Shown in pieces: positions 1 to 11,458 of a DNA stretch of 64,000 nt. Each line of letters opens with the position of its first letter. Within the stretch, counting starts at the first letter, position 1. Source of the stretch: an uncultured Lachnospiraceae bacterium (GTDB lineage: Bacteria; Bacillota; Clostridia; Lachnospirales; Lachnospiraceae); NCBI GenBank assembly GCA_947629565.1, contig CANREG010000002.1:1-64000 (forward strand). Reading direction: 5' to 3'. A program made the position numbers and the translations under genes. The notes beneath the pieces were generated by a model, which worked only from the letters and a program-made list of their open reading frames with translations, searched no databases and was not told the origin of the DNA.

Positions 1-2
1 CC

Positions 3-134
3 TATGAGTTGGACGGCGGCGGCAAGGGAACCATCGGAATTATCGGTCCAAAGCGCATGGACTATAAGAAAGTGGTCAGTACCCTTAAGAATCTTACAGA
101 TGAGCTAGATACGATATTTAAGAAGAAAGAGTAG
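3..134 (+). CDS. hrcA: Heat-inducible transcription repressor HrcA, C-terminal end (partial, 5' end outside window)
   Basis: Frame from base 3 reads YELDGGGKGTIGIIGPKRMDYKKVVSTLKNLTDELDTIFKKKE*, the typical HrcA C-terminus (GtIGIiGPkRMdY); directly upstream of grpE-dnaK-dnaJ. Confidence 0.9.
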   Translation, partial: YELDGGGKGTIGIIGPKRMDYKKVVSTLKNLTDELDTIFKKKE

Positions 135-144
135 AGGTGTCAGA

Positions 145-816
145 GTGGAAGAAAAGAAGAAAAATAATGCCAACCGTAACGGAACAAAGAAAAAGCAGCC
201 CGAGGGCAAGGCCACTGAGGAAAAGGTGGAGGAAGTTGCCGTAGAATCCACTGAGGAGACAGAAGTAGAGGCAAAAGAAGTGGAAAAGGAAAGCGGCCCC
301 AAACCGGCGAAGGGCAAGAAAGGCAACCGGCGCTCCGGCGGTGGTGGCGGCAACAACAAGGCCATGGAGGTGGAACTTAACAAGCAAAAGGAGCTTGTAG
401 AGGAAGCCAATGACAAATACAAGCGCCTTCTGGCGGAATTTGAGAATGCCAGAAACCGCAACGAAAAGGAATCCAAACGGATGTATGACATCGGCGCCAA
501 GGAGGTTTTGGAAAAACTTCTTCCGGTGGTGGATAACTTTGAACGGGCTTTGCAGGCCATCCCTGAGGAGGATAGGGAAAGAGCCTTTGAGCAGGGGGTT
601 GACAAGATTTATAAGCAGCTTATCGTTGCTTTGGAGGAGATTGGCGTAACCCCGATGAATGCGGAGGGCACAGAGTTTAACCCGGATCTTCACAATGCGG
701 TAATGCATGTGGAGGACGAAGAGCTTGGAGACAACATTGTTGCCGAGGAGCTGCAGAAGGGTTATATGTATAAGGACGAGGTGCTTCGCCACAGTATGGT
801 AAAGGTAGCCAACTAA
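145..816 (+). CDS. grpE: Nucleotide exchange factor GrpE
   Basis: C-terminal GrpE motif (LLPVVDNFERAL...GVTPMNAEGTEFNPDLHNAVMHVEDEELGDNIVAEELQKGYMYKDEVLRHSMVKVAN); acidic/low-complexity N-terminus; operon context. Confidence 0.95.
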   Translation: MEEKKKNNANRNGTKKKQPEGKATEEKVEEVAVESTEETEVEAKEVEKESGPKPAKGKKGNRRSGGGGGNNKAMEVELNKQKELVEEANDKYKRLLAEFENARNRNEKESKRMYDIGAKEVLEKLLPVVDNFERALQAIPEEDRERAFEQGVDKIYKQLIVALEEIGVTPMNAEGTEFNPDLHNAVMHVEDEELGDNIVAEELQKGYMYKDEVLRHSMVKVAN

Positions 817-860
817 ACACAGAGTGTTTGGAGCATATATTTATAAGATATGAAAGATGA

Positions 861-2729
<1,869 letters not shown>

Positions 2730-2740
2730 GGGTGAGGAAG

Positions 2741-3904
2741 ATGGCAGAGACAAAGAGAGATTATTATGAGGTCCTTGGTGTTTCTAAAACGGCCACCGAT
2801 GCAGAATTAAAGAAAGCTTACAGACAGATTGCCAAGAAGTATCATCCGGATATGAATCCGGGTGATGCGGAGGCGGAGGCAAAGTTTAAAGAGGCATCTG
2901 AGGCGTATAAGATATTGAGCGACCCGGATACCAGAGCGAAGTATGACCAGTTCGGCCATGCGGCCTTTGACCCGAACAGCGGTATGGGAGGCGGCTTCAG
3001 CGGCTTCGATTTCAGCGATATGGGAGATATCTTCGGCGATATCTTCGGAGATATGTTCGGCGGCACCAGAACCCGCCAGTCCAATGGGCCAATAAAGGGA
3101 GCAAATATTAAGACCAGCGTCCGGGTAAAATTTGATGAGGCGGTATTTGGCTGCCAGAAGGAATTAGAGCTGCCCTTAAAGGACGAGTGCGTGGTCTGCC
3201 ATGGAACCGGCGCCCAGCCGGGACACACGCCGGAAACCTGTACCAAGTGTAACGGAAAAGGCCAGGTGGTATTTACCCAGCAGTCCTTATTTGGCGTAGT
3301 GAGAAACGTGCAGACCTGTCCGGAGTGTAGTGGAACCGGTAAGGTAATTAAGTATAAATGTACCCAGTGTTCCGGTACCGGATATGTAAAGAGCAAGAAG
3401 AAGATTCAGGTGGTGGTTCCGGCCGGTATCGACAACGGCCAGAGCATCCGCATCCGGGAAAAAGGAGAACCGGGCGTGAATGGCGGCGGCAGAGGCGATT
3501 TGCTGGTTACCGTATTAGTAGACCGGCATCCGCAGTTTCAGCGGCAGGAGTATGATATCTTTTCCACAGAGCCGATTACCTTTACCCAGGCTGCTTTAGG
3601 CGGTAATATAACCATTAATACCATAGACGGACCTATGGATTATGAGATTAAGGCTGGTACCCAGACGGATACTAAGGTGAAGTTAAAGGGCAAGGGAGTT
3701 CCCACCCTGCGGAATAAGAATGTCCGGGGCGACCATTATGTCACATTAGTGGTGCAGGTACCCGATAAGCTTACCGAGGAACAGAAAAATATACTGAATA
3801 ACTTTGACGAGGCCACCGGCTCTACGGCCAGAAGGTCAACGGATTCTTCAGGCGATTTCAGCTTCAGCGGGCATAAGAAGAAGGGCTTTGGCAAGAAAAA
3901 ATAA
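2741..3904 (+). CDS. dnaJ: Molecular chaperone DnaJ
   Basis: J domain (HPD), Gly/Phe region, four CxxCxGxG zinc motifs; ATG at 2741 preferred over the GTG at 2732. Confidence 0.97.
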   Translation: MAETKRDYYEVLGVSKTATDAELKKAYRQIAKKYHPDMNPGDAEAEAKFKEASEAYKILSDPDTRAKYDQFGHAAFDPNSGMGGGFSGFDFSDMGDIFGDIFGDMFGGTRTRQSNGPIKGANIKTSVRVKFDEAVFGCQKELELPLKDECVVCHGTGAQPGHTPETCTKCNGKGQVVFTQQSLFGVVRNVQTCPECSGTGKVIKYKCTQCSGTGYVKSKKKIQVVVPAGIDNGQSIRIREKGEPGVNGGGRGDLLVTVLVDRHPQFQRQEYDIFSTEPITFTQAALGGNITINTIDGPMDYEIKAGTQTDTKVKLKGKGVPTLRNKNVRGDHYVTLVVQVPDKLTEEQKNILNNFDEATGSTARRSTDSSGDFSFSGHKKKGFGKKK

Positions 3905-3931
3905 GAAGAAATAAGAAGAAATAAGAAGAAA
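3900..3931 (+). repeat. Three tandem copies of a ~10-bp ataagaagaa unit at the dnaJ stop codon
   Basis: aaataagaagaaataagaagaaataagaagaaaa read directly. Confidence 0.7.
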
Positions 3932-3958
3932 ACCAGTAGATAACGAAAAAGGTATAAG

Positions 3959-3997
3959 TAATTCCCATACAGAGCGGTCTGTGTGGGAATTTTTTTG
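3959..3997 (+). terminator. Rho-independent terminator after dnaJ
   Basis: aattcccatacaga-gcgg-tctgtgtgggaatt followed by a T-tract. Confidence 0.88.
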
Positions 3998-4073
3998 CAA
4001 AAAGGAGGCGGGTGTGATATAATAATATTCAATATGCGCCTTGAGCTTTGATAGGAAGGAAAGTTGTGCGAAA

Positions 4074-5021
4074 ATGAAAGAGTCAGAGAAGATTTCTTTT
4101 GTAATTCCCTGTTACCGTTCTGAAAAGACGGTTATTCTGGTGGTTGATGAAATTGAGGAGACCATGGGGCAAAGAAAGGAATTAGATTATGAAATTATAT
4201 TGGTGAATGACGGGTCTCCGGATAACGTCTGGGATGTGATTGCCAGACGGGCAGCAGATGATAGTCATATTACTGGTATTAATCTTGCCAGAAATTTCGG
4301 ACAACATGCGGCTCTCATGGCTGGATATAACTATTGCACCGGTGATTATGTGGTTTCCCTGGATGATGACGGGCAGACTCCGGCCAATGAAGTATTTTCA
4401 TTAATGGACGAGTTGGAAAAAGGTTATGATGTAGTATATGCATCATATCCGGAAACGCATCAGAACTGGTTTCGGCGGTTGGGTTCGGATTTTGCTAGTA
4501 AAACATCAGCATATGTTTTTGGCACGAAGGGAGACGACAGAAAGGGAAGCAGTTTTTTTGTAATGCGCAGATATATTGTAGAGGAGATAGTCCGATATGA
4601 ACATTCTTTTCCTTATGTTGCAGGATTGATATATAGAACCACGACAAATATTGGTTTTGTGCAGGTCAATCACAGGGAGCGTTTTTCCGGCACCTCCGGA
4701 TACAGCCTTAGGTCTTTGATTTCCCTGTGGCTGAATGGGTTTACTGCATTTTCAGTGCGGCCGTTGGAACTGGGGGCCTATGCGGGTTTTGGCATGGCGA
4801 TTGTGGGATTTATATATGCTATTTATACGATTATACGACGTTTGTTAAATCCGTCAATTATGCAGGGCTGGAGTTCGCTGATCTCTATTATGTTGATTGT
4901 CGGAGGGATTATTATGATTATGCTGGGCTTGATTGGCGAATATATTGGCCGTATATATATATGCATTAATAACTCTCCCCAGTATGTGGTAAAAGATATA
5001 TGTAAAAAGGATAAAATGTAA
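4074..5021 (+). CDS. Family 2 glycosyltransferase, CsbB/GtrB/DPM1-like (predicted polyprenyl-phosphate sugar transferase)
   Basis: KISFVIPCYRSEKT...EIILVNDGSPDN...DDDGQTP GT-A motifs plus two C-terminal TM helices; ATG 4074 preceded by aggaaggaaag. Confidence 0.88.
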   Translation: MKESEKISFVIPCYRSEKTVILVVDEIEETMGQRKELDYEIILVNDGSPDNVWDVIARRAADDSHITGINLARNFGQHAALMAGYNYCTGDYVVSLDDDGQTPANEVFSLMDELEKGYDVVYASYPETHQNWFRRLGSDFASKTSAYVFGTKGDDRKGSSFFVMRRYIVEEIVRYEHSFPYVAGLIYRTTTNIGFVQVNHRERFSGTSGYSLRSLISLWLNGFTAFSVRPLELGAYAGFGMAIVGFIYAIYTIIRRLLNPSIMQGWSSLISIMLIVGGIIMIMLGLIGEYIGRIYICINNSPQYVVKDICKKDKM

Positions 5022-5035
5022 GAGGTGGTATTCTT

Positions 5036-6181
5036 ATGAAAACGCTATTAAGCAGCGTGACTTATCAGGAAAATGATTATTATGTTAAAATTAATCATTT
5101 ACTGCACAGTGATAAAAAAATTGGTGTTTTTGGAGCCGGGATTTATGCAAAACAATTAGAATCGCGGTTAAATAAATGGGGGATTTTAATTGATTTTTGT
5201 GTAGTTGATGACGAATATTTTGACACGGCAATTTCTAATGGTAAAGAGCTGGTTAAATTAACCCAATTAAAATCTTATGACGATGTTATATTAATTATTG
5301 GTTTTGAAACAATAGTTGAGCGGGAAGAATTTTTGAAGGCAAAAATTAATGAAATATTACTCTCTGCCCCCAATATCGAAATAATGGATTTTGAAAATTG
5401 TTATGTTGATTGGGATTTTATTGATTATCCTTTTTTTCTTAATCATTATGAAGAATTTGAAACAACGTATAATTTATTAGCAGACGATTTTTCAAGAAGA
5501 GTTATGGTTGAATATTTAAATGCCTGCATTTCCGGAAAGGCAGGTGATTTTTGTAATTTAAAAACAGATCATATGCATGATTATGAGCATGAACTGATTT
5601 TTAAGAACATAGTTTCGGGGGGGGTAATTCTAGAGTGTGGTGCATACAATGGCAAAACGGCACTCGAAACAGCAGAAACCTTAGAGGATAAGAATATATC
5701 AGCAACAATTGTTGCATTAGAGCCGGATGAAAGTAATATCAAAATATTGAATGATAATTGTAAAAATTATCCCAATATTGTTTTGGAATCAAAAGGCGTG
5801 TATAGCAAGGATGGAATTGTATATTTCTGTCTGTTGGGAGGGCAGGCTGGGAAAATAACAAATATAGATGAAATTGAAGATATGTCGCAATATACCGCTG
5901 TCGATGTGGTCAGCATCGACTCATTAGAGAAAAAATACGGTCCGATTACGGCTGTCTTAATGGATATAGAAGGAAGTGAGTTAGAGGCGCTTAAAGGAGG
6001 AATAAATGTTATCAAAAAATATAAACCTGCGTTAGCAATAAGGGCTTACCATAAAAAAACAGATTTATTTGAAATACCAATGTTTTTGGATTCATTGTTG
6101 ACTCAGAATAAATATAAATTATATCTTCGAAATAATGCAAACAGCAGGGGAATATTTGATTTAACATTATATGCTGTTTGA
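5036..6181 (+). CDS. N-terminal Rossmann-like domain fused to FkbM-family methyltransferase
   Basis: N-term KKIGVFGAGIYAKQLESRL; C-term VILECGAYNGKTALETAE...VALEPDESNIKIL...DVVSIDSL...AVLMDIEGSELEALKG (FkbM SAM-binding motifs). Confidence 0.82.
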   Translation: MKTLLSSVTYQENDYYVKINHLLHSDKKIGVFGAGIYAKQLESRLNKWGILIDFCVVDDEYFDTAISNGKELVKLTQLKSYDDVILIIGFETIVEREEFLKAKINEILLSAPNIEIMDFENCYVDWDFIDYPFFLNHYEEFETTYNLLADDFSRRVMVEYLNACISGKAGDFCNLKTDHMHDYEHELIFKNIVSGGVILECGAYNGKTALETAETLEDKNISATIVALEPDESNIKILNDNCKNYPNIVLESKGVYSKDGIVYFCLLGGQAGKITNIDEIEDMSQYTAVDVVSIDSLEKKYGPITAVLMDIEGSELEALKGGINVIKKYKPALAIRAYHKKTDLFEIPMFLDSLLTQNKYKLYLRNNANSRGIFDLTLYAV

Positions 6182-6196
6182 TAAATATAGTATTGT

Positions 6197-6586
6197 TTGG
6201 GTAAAAGGATAATGGGAATGAAAGAAAAAAGTTATAATTGGAGGGCATTTGTTGTTCTTCAGCTTGCTGTTTTTATTGTATCTTTAGGCGGAATCTGTTC
6301 CAAAATGGCAGGACGGCAGATATTTTTATCTAAAAAGTTTATAATATATTACGCCTTGCTGTTATGCATACTGTTTGTATATGCGCTTATATGGCAGCAG
6401 GTGCTTAAGCATATCTCACTGTCTGTCGCCTATGCCAGCAAAGGCGTGGGGATTGTGTATGCGATCTTGTGGGGAATATTGATTTTTGGCGAAGAGATAC
6501 GATGGAATATGATAGTGGGCGCAGTTTTGGTATTAATTGGTTCTTATTGTTATATCATTGATGAAATCAGGAGGATTTCCAAGTGA
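6197..6586 (+). CDS. SMR/EamA-like small membrane transporter subunit (ArnE/F-like)
   Basis: Four predicted TM helices; SLSVAYASKGVGIVYAILWGILIFGEEIRWNMIVGAVLVLIGSYC resembles the SMR/EamA C-terminal motif; ATG alternatives at 6212/6218. Confidence 0.72.
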   Translation: MGKRIMGMKEKSYNWRAFVVLQLAVFIVSLGGICSKMAGRQIFLSKKFIIYYALLLCILFVYALIWQQVLKHISLSVAYASKGVGIVYAILWGILIFGEEIRWNMIVGAVLVLIGSYCYIIDEIRRISK

Positions 6587-6918
6587 ACTATATAATTATT
6601 TTTCTGCTGTCTGTGTTTGTGTCCTCCGTTTCCCAGATCTTGCTGAAAAAAAGCGCAGGCAGACAATATAAGAGCGTGATTGCCGAATATCTGAATCCGA
6701 GGGTTATTACAGCATATGGGATGTTTTTTTTATCCACCCTGTTAACCATGTATGCATATAAAGGCGTGCCGCTGTCTTTTGGCGCACTTTTAGAGGCGGC
6801 AGGATATATATATATTCCGGTGTTAAGTTATTTTTTTCTGGGAGAAAAGATAACGTCGCTGAAAATAACCGGAGCTGTATTGATTATACTCGGCATATGC
6901 TGTTATTCTTTGCTATAG
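6583..6918 (+). CDS. SMR/EamA-like small membrane transporter subunit (second of pair)
   Basis: GTG start overlapping the preceding stop by 4 bp; GVPLSFGALLEAAGYIYIPVLSYFFLGEKITSLKITGAVLIILGICCYSLL. Confidence 0.72.
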   Translation: MNYIIIFLLSVFVSSVSQILLKKSAGRQYKSVIAEYLNPRVITAYGMFFLSTLLTMYAYKGVPLSFGALLEAAGYIYIPVLSYFFLGEKITSLKITGAVLIILGICCYSLL

Positions 6919-6956
6919 ATATGATGTCGATAACATGAAGAACAAAAAGGAGATAA

Positions 6957-8090
6957 ATGATGAGACCACTGGAAGATTATTCTAAAATTATTTTTTTAGG
7001 CGGCGGCATTATGGCTGAGCGGTTGTATCGACAGATTGAAGGGATTGAACAAAAACTGGTTGGCGTTATGGATTTGTTAGAGCCTGAAAAACGGACCAAA
7101 ACGGAGTTTAAGGGGTTGAAGATTCAGTCACCGGAGTGTTACAGGGAGGTTCTGACCGATGGAGATACTGCAGTTATCGTTGCGATAGGACAATGGTTTG
7201 TGCCCGATATAGTTCATCAATATCTGTCTCAGTATGAATTCGGAGAAGAAAATCTTTTTGTTGTCAATCCGTATACAACGCTGCGTTTTTTCTGTATCGA
7301 TGAAGAGTTGGAAAAGGAAAAGAGAATATCGGTTAAAGCCCCAGGGTATCAATTTGTCAGGAAACTGTTTCAGGATGAGCTTTCGCTGAAAACATACCGA
7401 TTGCTGACGGAAAGTAAACCGTATGATACATTTGCCGACCCCTATGAGATTATGCCATATACACAGATAAAAGATATGTATTACATGGAAGAGGATTACT
7501 GGCTAAGTTATGATTTTGGTAAAAGCTGTGGCGGAGAAGCTACAGTTATTGATTGCGGCGCATATATTGGTGACAGCATATTGCCGGTTTGCAATAAAAT
7601 ACCGCAAAATCATATATACTATTATGCCTTTGAGCCGGATCGGGAAAATGCGGACTGTATGCGGAACAACGAGGAATTCAAAAATGCAGTCAGTCAACTG
7701 GAAATATATGAATATGGCGTAGGAGAGAAAAACCAGAGGCTTTCATTTAAATATCCGGAAAATGGAGACAAAGAGGGCGGAAGGTTTGTGGAAATAAATG
7801 ATGACACAGCCGAAGCGTTAGAGGTGAAACGGTTGGATGACCTTAATCTCGATATCCATGGCACGCTATATATTAAAATGGATATAGAAGGTTCTGAACT
7901 GGGGGCGTTAAAGGGAGCAGAGGACATATTGAAAAAGAACAGGCCTTATTTAGCGATTTGTCTTTATCACAGAAAAAATGATTTGTTAGAAATTCCCACA
8001 TATATCGCAAAACTTCTGCCGGATTATAAATTTTATCTGCGGGGAGGGTTTCATACCATATTGTGGGCAATTCCGGAAAAACAGGAGTAG
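6957..8090 (+). CDS. N-terminal Rossmann-like domain fused to FkbM-family methyltransferase (paralog of 5036-6181)
   Basis: KIIFLGGGIMAERLYRQIEG; ATVIDCGAYIGDSILPVCNK...YAFEPDRENADCM...LYIKMDIEGSELGALKGAEDIL. Confidence 0.82.
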   Translation: MMRPLEDYSKIIFLGGGIMAERLYRQIEGIEQKLVGVMDLLEPEKRTKTEFKGLKIQSPECYREVLTDGDTAVIVAIGQWFVPDIVHQYLSQYEFGEENLFVVNPYTTLRFFCIDEELEKEKRISVKAPGYQFVRKLFQDELSLKTYRLLTESKPYDTFADPYEIMPYTQIKDMYYMEEDYWLSYDFGKSCGGEATVIDCGAYIGDSILPVCNKIPQNHIYYYAFEPDRENADCMRNNEEFKNAVSQLEIYEYGVGEKNQRLSFKYPENGDKEGGRFVEINDDTAEALEVKRLDDLNLDIHGTLYIKMDIEGSELGALKGAEDILKKNRPYLAICLYHRKNDLLEIPTYIAKLLPDYKFYLRGGFHTILWAIPEKQE

Positions 8091-8100
8091 TTGATTTATT

Positions 8101-8817
8101 ATGAAAATAATTAATGCAGTCTGGGAACAGCGAAATCTGGGCGTAGATGCAGCAGAGATTCAATTTGAGATGAAGGATCGGATTGAGGACATTGCAGATT
8201 CTTTTGAAAATGTAGCGGCAGCCTATCTGGTAGCCAAGATTCCCAGTGGGCGTGGGGACTTATGTGGATTTGTGCAGGACCATGAATATCGATATATAGA
8301 AGATTTGATACAGATGGAACATGATTTACATGAACCGGTGCGAACGCCGCTGCATCAGCGTCTGTATAATGCAACTTCTTATAGAAAAATGACAGAGGAG
8401 GATATAGATATCCTGCAAAGGGAAGTCATGGCGGGAATGTTTGATTCCGACAGAATTTCCCAGGATTATGTCTTTGGGAAAGATGTGGCTGCAAAACGGT
8501 ATTGCAATTGGATTCATGATTTGATTGAACAGGGGGCGACGCCTTATGTGATTTTGTATAAGGAAGAACCGGCCGGTTTTGTTATGTTAAAGAATATGGA
8601 TAGTAAAAGCTATGAGTCCGTGTTAGGTGGCGGATACCAAAAGTATCGTGATACGGGGCTTGGACTAATACAAAAAGAACAAGAGATTGTTAAAAAAATG
8701 GGAGGAAAGCGGGTAACTACTCATGTTTCATCTAATAATCAGGCCCAATTAAGAGCCATGGTTTTAAACGGCTATATTCCCATGGGAATTGAACATGTTT
8801 TTGTGAAGCATATATAA
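8101..8817 (+). CDS. GNAT-family N-acetyltransferase (possible sugar-amine acetyltransferase)
   Basis: C-terminal half PAGFVMLKN...DTGLGLIQKEQEIVKKMGGKRVTTHVSSNNQAQLRAMVLNGYIPMGIEHVFVKHI, a GNAT-like fold signature; sits with a WecE-like gene. Confidence 0.65.
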   Translation: MKIINAVWEQRNLGVDAAEIQFEMKDRIEDIADSFENVAAAYLVAKIPSGRGDLCGFVQDHEYRYIEDLIQMEHDLHEPVRTPLHQRLYNATSYRKMTEEDIDILQREVMAGMFDSDRISQDYVFGKDVAAKRYCNWIHDLIEQGATPYVILYKEEPAGFVMLKNMDSKSYESVLGGGYQKYRDTGLGLIQKEQEIVKKMGGKRVTTHVSSNNQAQLRAMVLNGYIPMGIEHVFVKHI

Positions 8818-8851
8818 AATACAATAATTAAAATGAAAGGCAAATAGGAAA

Positions 8852-11458
8852 ATGGAAAAGCGTATAATGTTGATAAAGAAACATGGGGTATATATTGCGG
8901 CATTTTTGTTTCCGTGCATAATAGTTTTTTTGCATCTGATTACAAGAAATTCGTGGATATTCGGCGACGGAAGCATTCTCCGGGGAGATGCGGGCATACA
9001 GTATGTATATATTTTTGAAGAATTGTGGAATAAAGTACACAGTGGTGATTTATCCTTTTATAGCTGGAATGCGATGAGCGGATATGACTTTTATCTGAAT
9101 GTGATATATTATGCAATTTCGCCGGCAACGTTGATTTTACTGATATTGCCTAAAAGCATGTTGTATGATGGCATCCAGTTTTTTATGGTACTAAAATGGG
9201 CGTTGCTTTCCCTGTCTTCTGTGTATTTTTTTATGCATACAAAGTTTAACACATTAAAGAAGAACAGAAAATTAGTTGCGTTCACGTTAGGCGTATGTTA
9301 TGCTTTGGGGAATTTTTTTATTGATATGTTATGTTTATTCAATTGGCTGGACAGTCTGATATTGTTTCCTGTATTGCTCCTGTTAATTGAGAACATGACG
9401 GAGAGTGGAAAATGGAAACTGTACTACTGTGTATTGACAGTCTGTATATTTTGTAATTTTTATATTTCTTTTCCTATATGCATTTTTGTTACGTTTTGGT
9501 TTTTGGTAAATCTGTGGAAGGTTCATCAGGAAGATATGGGAAAAAGAATCAAAACATTTCTTGGCTCCTCAATTTTGGCGGGAATATCATCAATGGTGAT
9601 CATTATTCCCAGCATTTTTAATGTGAATAGCAGATATACGGAGGGAAGCCAGAATGTTCAAGAATATGTTAGAAGCATAATAAAGACGGTGGAAGGGTTT
9701 GTTAAGAAGTTCTTTATTTTTAGTTCTGTTGATGAAAATCATTTAAGTACATGTATGTTTATGTCAATAGGCGCAATTGTTCTTGGTTTGCTCTTTTTCT
9801 TTATTAAGTCAGATAAACGGATAAAATATACCAAAATTGCTATGTTTTTATTAGTACTGGCATCTTTCTTTATAGGAGCGCTCAATTATTTTTGGCATGG
9901 ATTTTCTGTTCCTCACGGAATCGACAGCCGGTATGCTTTTGGATTTATACTGTTATTCTGTATTATGGGACTTGAGGTATTTGCAAATTTAAAACAGATA
10001 AAACTGCAGCATTGTTTCATTGTTTTTGCAGTCAGTCTGGCGCTGTTCTTTTATACCTTTTTCCATCTTACGCATTTTGAAGCTGTTTATGTATATCTTG
10101 GCACATTATTTTTAATTGTACTGTACAATATATTATTTATGTTGAATCGCAGAAAAAGTATCAGCAATAAGATATTTATACGGATATTTTGTTGTCTGTG
10201 TATTTTAGAAATAAGTGCAAATGCATATTATCAGTTGAGGGCATATGAAGTCTTACGGCCGGAAAAAATTGGAAATGTGGCAGAGGCAGAAAAACAGGTT
10301 GAGGGCTTGAAGGTAAAAGAAGGGCAAAGGGTTGCGTTTCAGGATGCAGGATATGGAATGGGAATGAAAACAGGTCTTCCAAGTATTTCCGGATTTGTTT
10401 CCTTTTTTAACGGGAATCTGGGGGATTTATGTTATAATCTTGGCATGAACCGGGTTTCTGATGCGGCAATTGATTATTCCGGTGGGACTCCGGTTATGAA
10501 TGTTATGTTTAATATTGGGTATGGCGTGGGAGGATACGAATCGGAATTCAGTGATTGTGAAGTGGTAAAATCAGATGAGAATATGATATTGTGTAAGATG
10601 AACAGGCCGGCAGGACTGGGATATATGGTGTCTGACGACATAGTAAACTGGGAAGGCAATGATTTATCCAACTTTGTGAACCAAAATGAATTTGTTGAAA
10701 AAGCAACAAATGGGGCTGTGAAAGAGGTATTTAAGGTGTTTACCCCTGATGTGACCAACTGTGCCTGTGATAATTACAGTCTGGATACTGTCACGGAAGA
10801 ATTGGAAGAAGCAGGCGTATCCTATCATTATCTGATATTGGATGATGAAGAAAACAGTGTGCTGGAATTTGAGGCTGATGAGGATATGGATTTGTATTTT
10901 ACGATAAAAGGAAGTACGGAGTATTATTCTTCAGTGATGGTAAATAATCAGCTGGTGTATAAAGATGTCATAAAGATGGGAAGAAATATTGTTCATTTGA
11001 AAGATATTAAAGCAGGAGACAAAGTGTCAATTAATAATTATGTTGAGGGAGAGGCAGGGGAAGAGGCTGCTTTTTATATGCAGTTTGCCCGGTTTGATTT
11101 CGCGCAGTATGATACCTTTTACGATATGATATCAAAAAATATTTATGATATCACCTCTATGAAACCGGATGATATAAAAGGGACAATATCAGTAGATAAA
11201 GCGGGTGTGATGATGACCTCCATCCAGAATATGAAGGGCTTTCAGGTATTTGTGAATGGAAAGAAGGCCAATTATATAACCATTGGACAGGCGTTGATCG
11301 GAGTGCCTTTAGAACCCGGAGAATATGAGATAGAGTTTCAATACCGTACGCCGAATTTTGTGACAGGATGTGTTTTGTCAGGGGCGGGTATTATGATTTT
11401 TATTTTTATGTGTATATGGGACCGAAAAAAAAGGAGAGATAAAGTTGATTCCGTTTAA
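8852..11458 (+). CDS. YfhO-family multi-TM membrane protein (GT-C-like), paralog 1
   Basis: 868 aa, many TM helices; RGDAGIQYVYIFEELWNKVHSGDLSFYSWNAMSGYDFY... and C-terminal DIKGTISVDKAGVMMTSIQNMKGFQVFVNGKK...GVPLEPGEYEIEFQYRTP. Confidence 0.85.
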   Translation: MEKRIMLIKKHGVYIAAFLFPCIIVFLHLITRNSWIFGDGSILRGDAGIQYVYIFEELWNKVHSGDLSFYSWNAMSGYDFYLNVIYYAISPATLILLILPKSMLYDGIQFFMVLKWALLSLSSVYFFMHTKFNTLKKNRKLVAFTLGVCYALGNFFIDMLCLFNWLDSLILFPVLLLLIENMTESGKWKLYYCVLTVCIFCNFYISFPICIFVTFWFLVNLWKVHQEDMGKRIKTFLGSSILAGISSMVIIIPSIFNVNSRYTEGSQNVQEYVRSIIKTVEGFVKKFFIFSSVDENHLSTCMFMSIGAIVLGLLFFFIKSDKRIKYTKIAMFLLVLASFFIGALNYFWHGFSVPHGIDSRYAFGFILLFCIMGLEVFANLKQIKLQHCFIVFAVSLALFFYTFFHLTHFEAVYVYLGTLFLIVLYNILFMLNRRKSISNKIFIRIFCCLCILEISANAYYQLRAYEVLRPEKIGNVAEAEKQVEGLKVKEGQRVAFQDAGYGMGMKTGLPSISGFVSFFNGNLGDLCYNLGMNRVSDAAIDYSGGTPVMNVMFNIGYGVGGYESEFSDCEVVKSDENMILCKMNRPAGLGYMVSDDIVNWEGNDLSNFVNQNEFVEKATNGAVKEVFKVFTPDVTNCACDNYSLDTVTEELEEAGVSYHYLILDDEENSVLEFEADEDMDLYFTIKGSTEYYSSVMVNNQLVYKDVIKMGRNIVHLKDIKAGDKVSINNYVEGEAGEEAAFYMQFARFDFAQYDTFYDMISKNIYDITSMKPDDIKGTISVDKAGVMMTSIQNMKGFQVFVNGKKANYITIGQALIGVPLEPGEYEIEFQYRTPNFVTGCVLSGAGIMIFIFMCIWDRKKRRDKVDSV

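Noticed and set aside
118-792. 224-aa minus-strand ORF
   Set aside because: Antisense shadow of grpE; no domain or RBS support
3900-3931. 10-bp tandem repeat after dnaJ as a functional element
   Set aside because: Simple purine-rich slippage repeat at a stop codon; no further structure, listed only as a repeat
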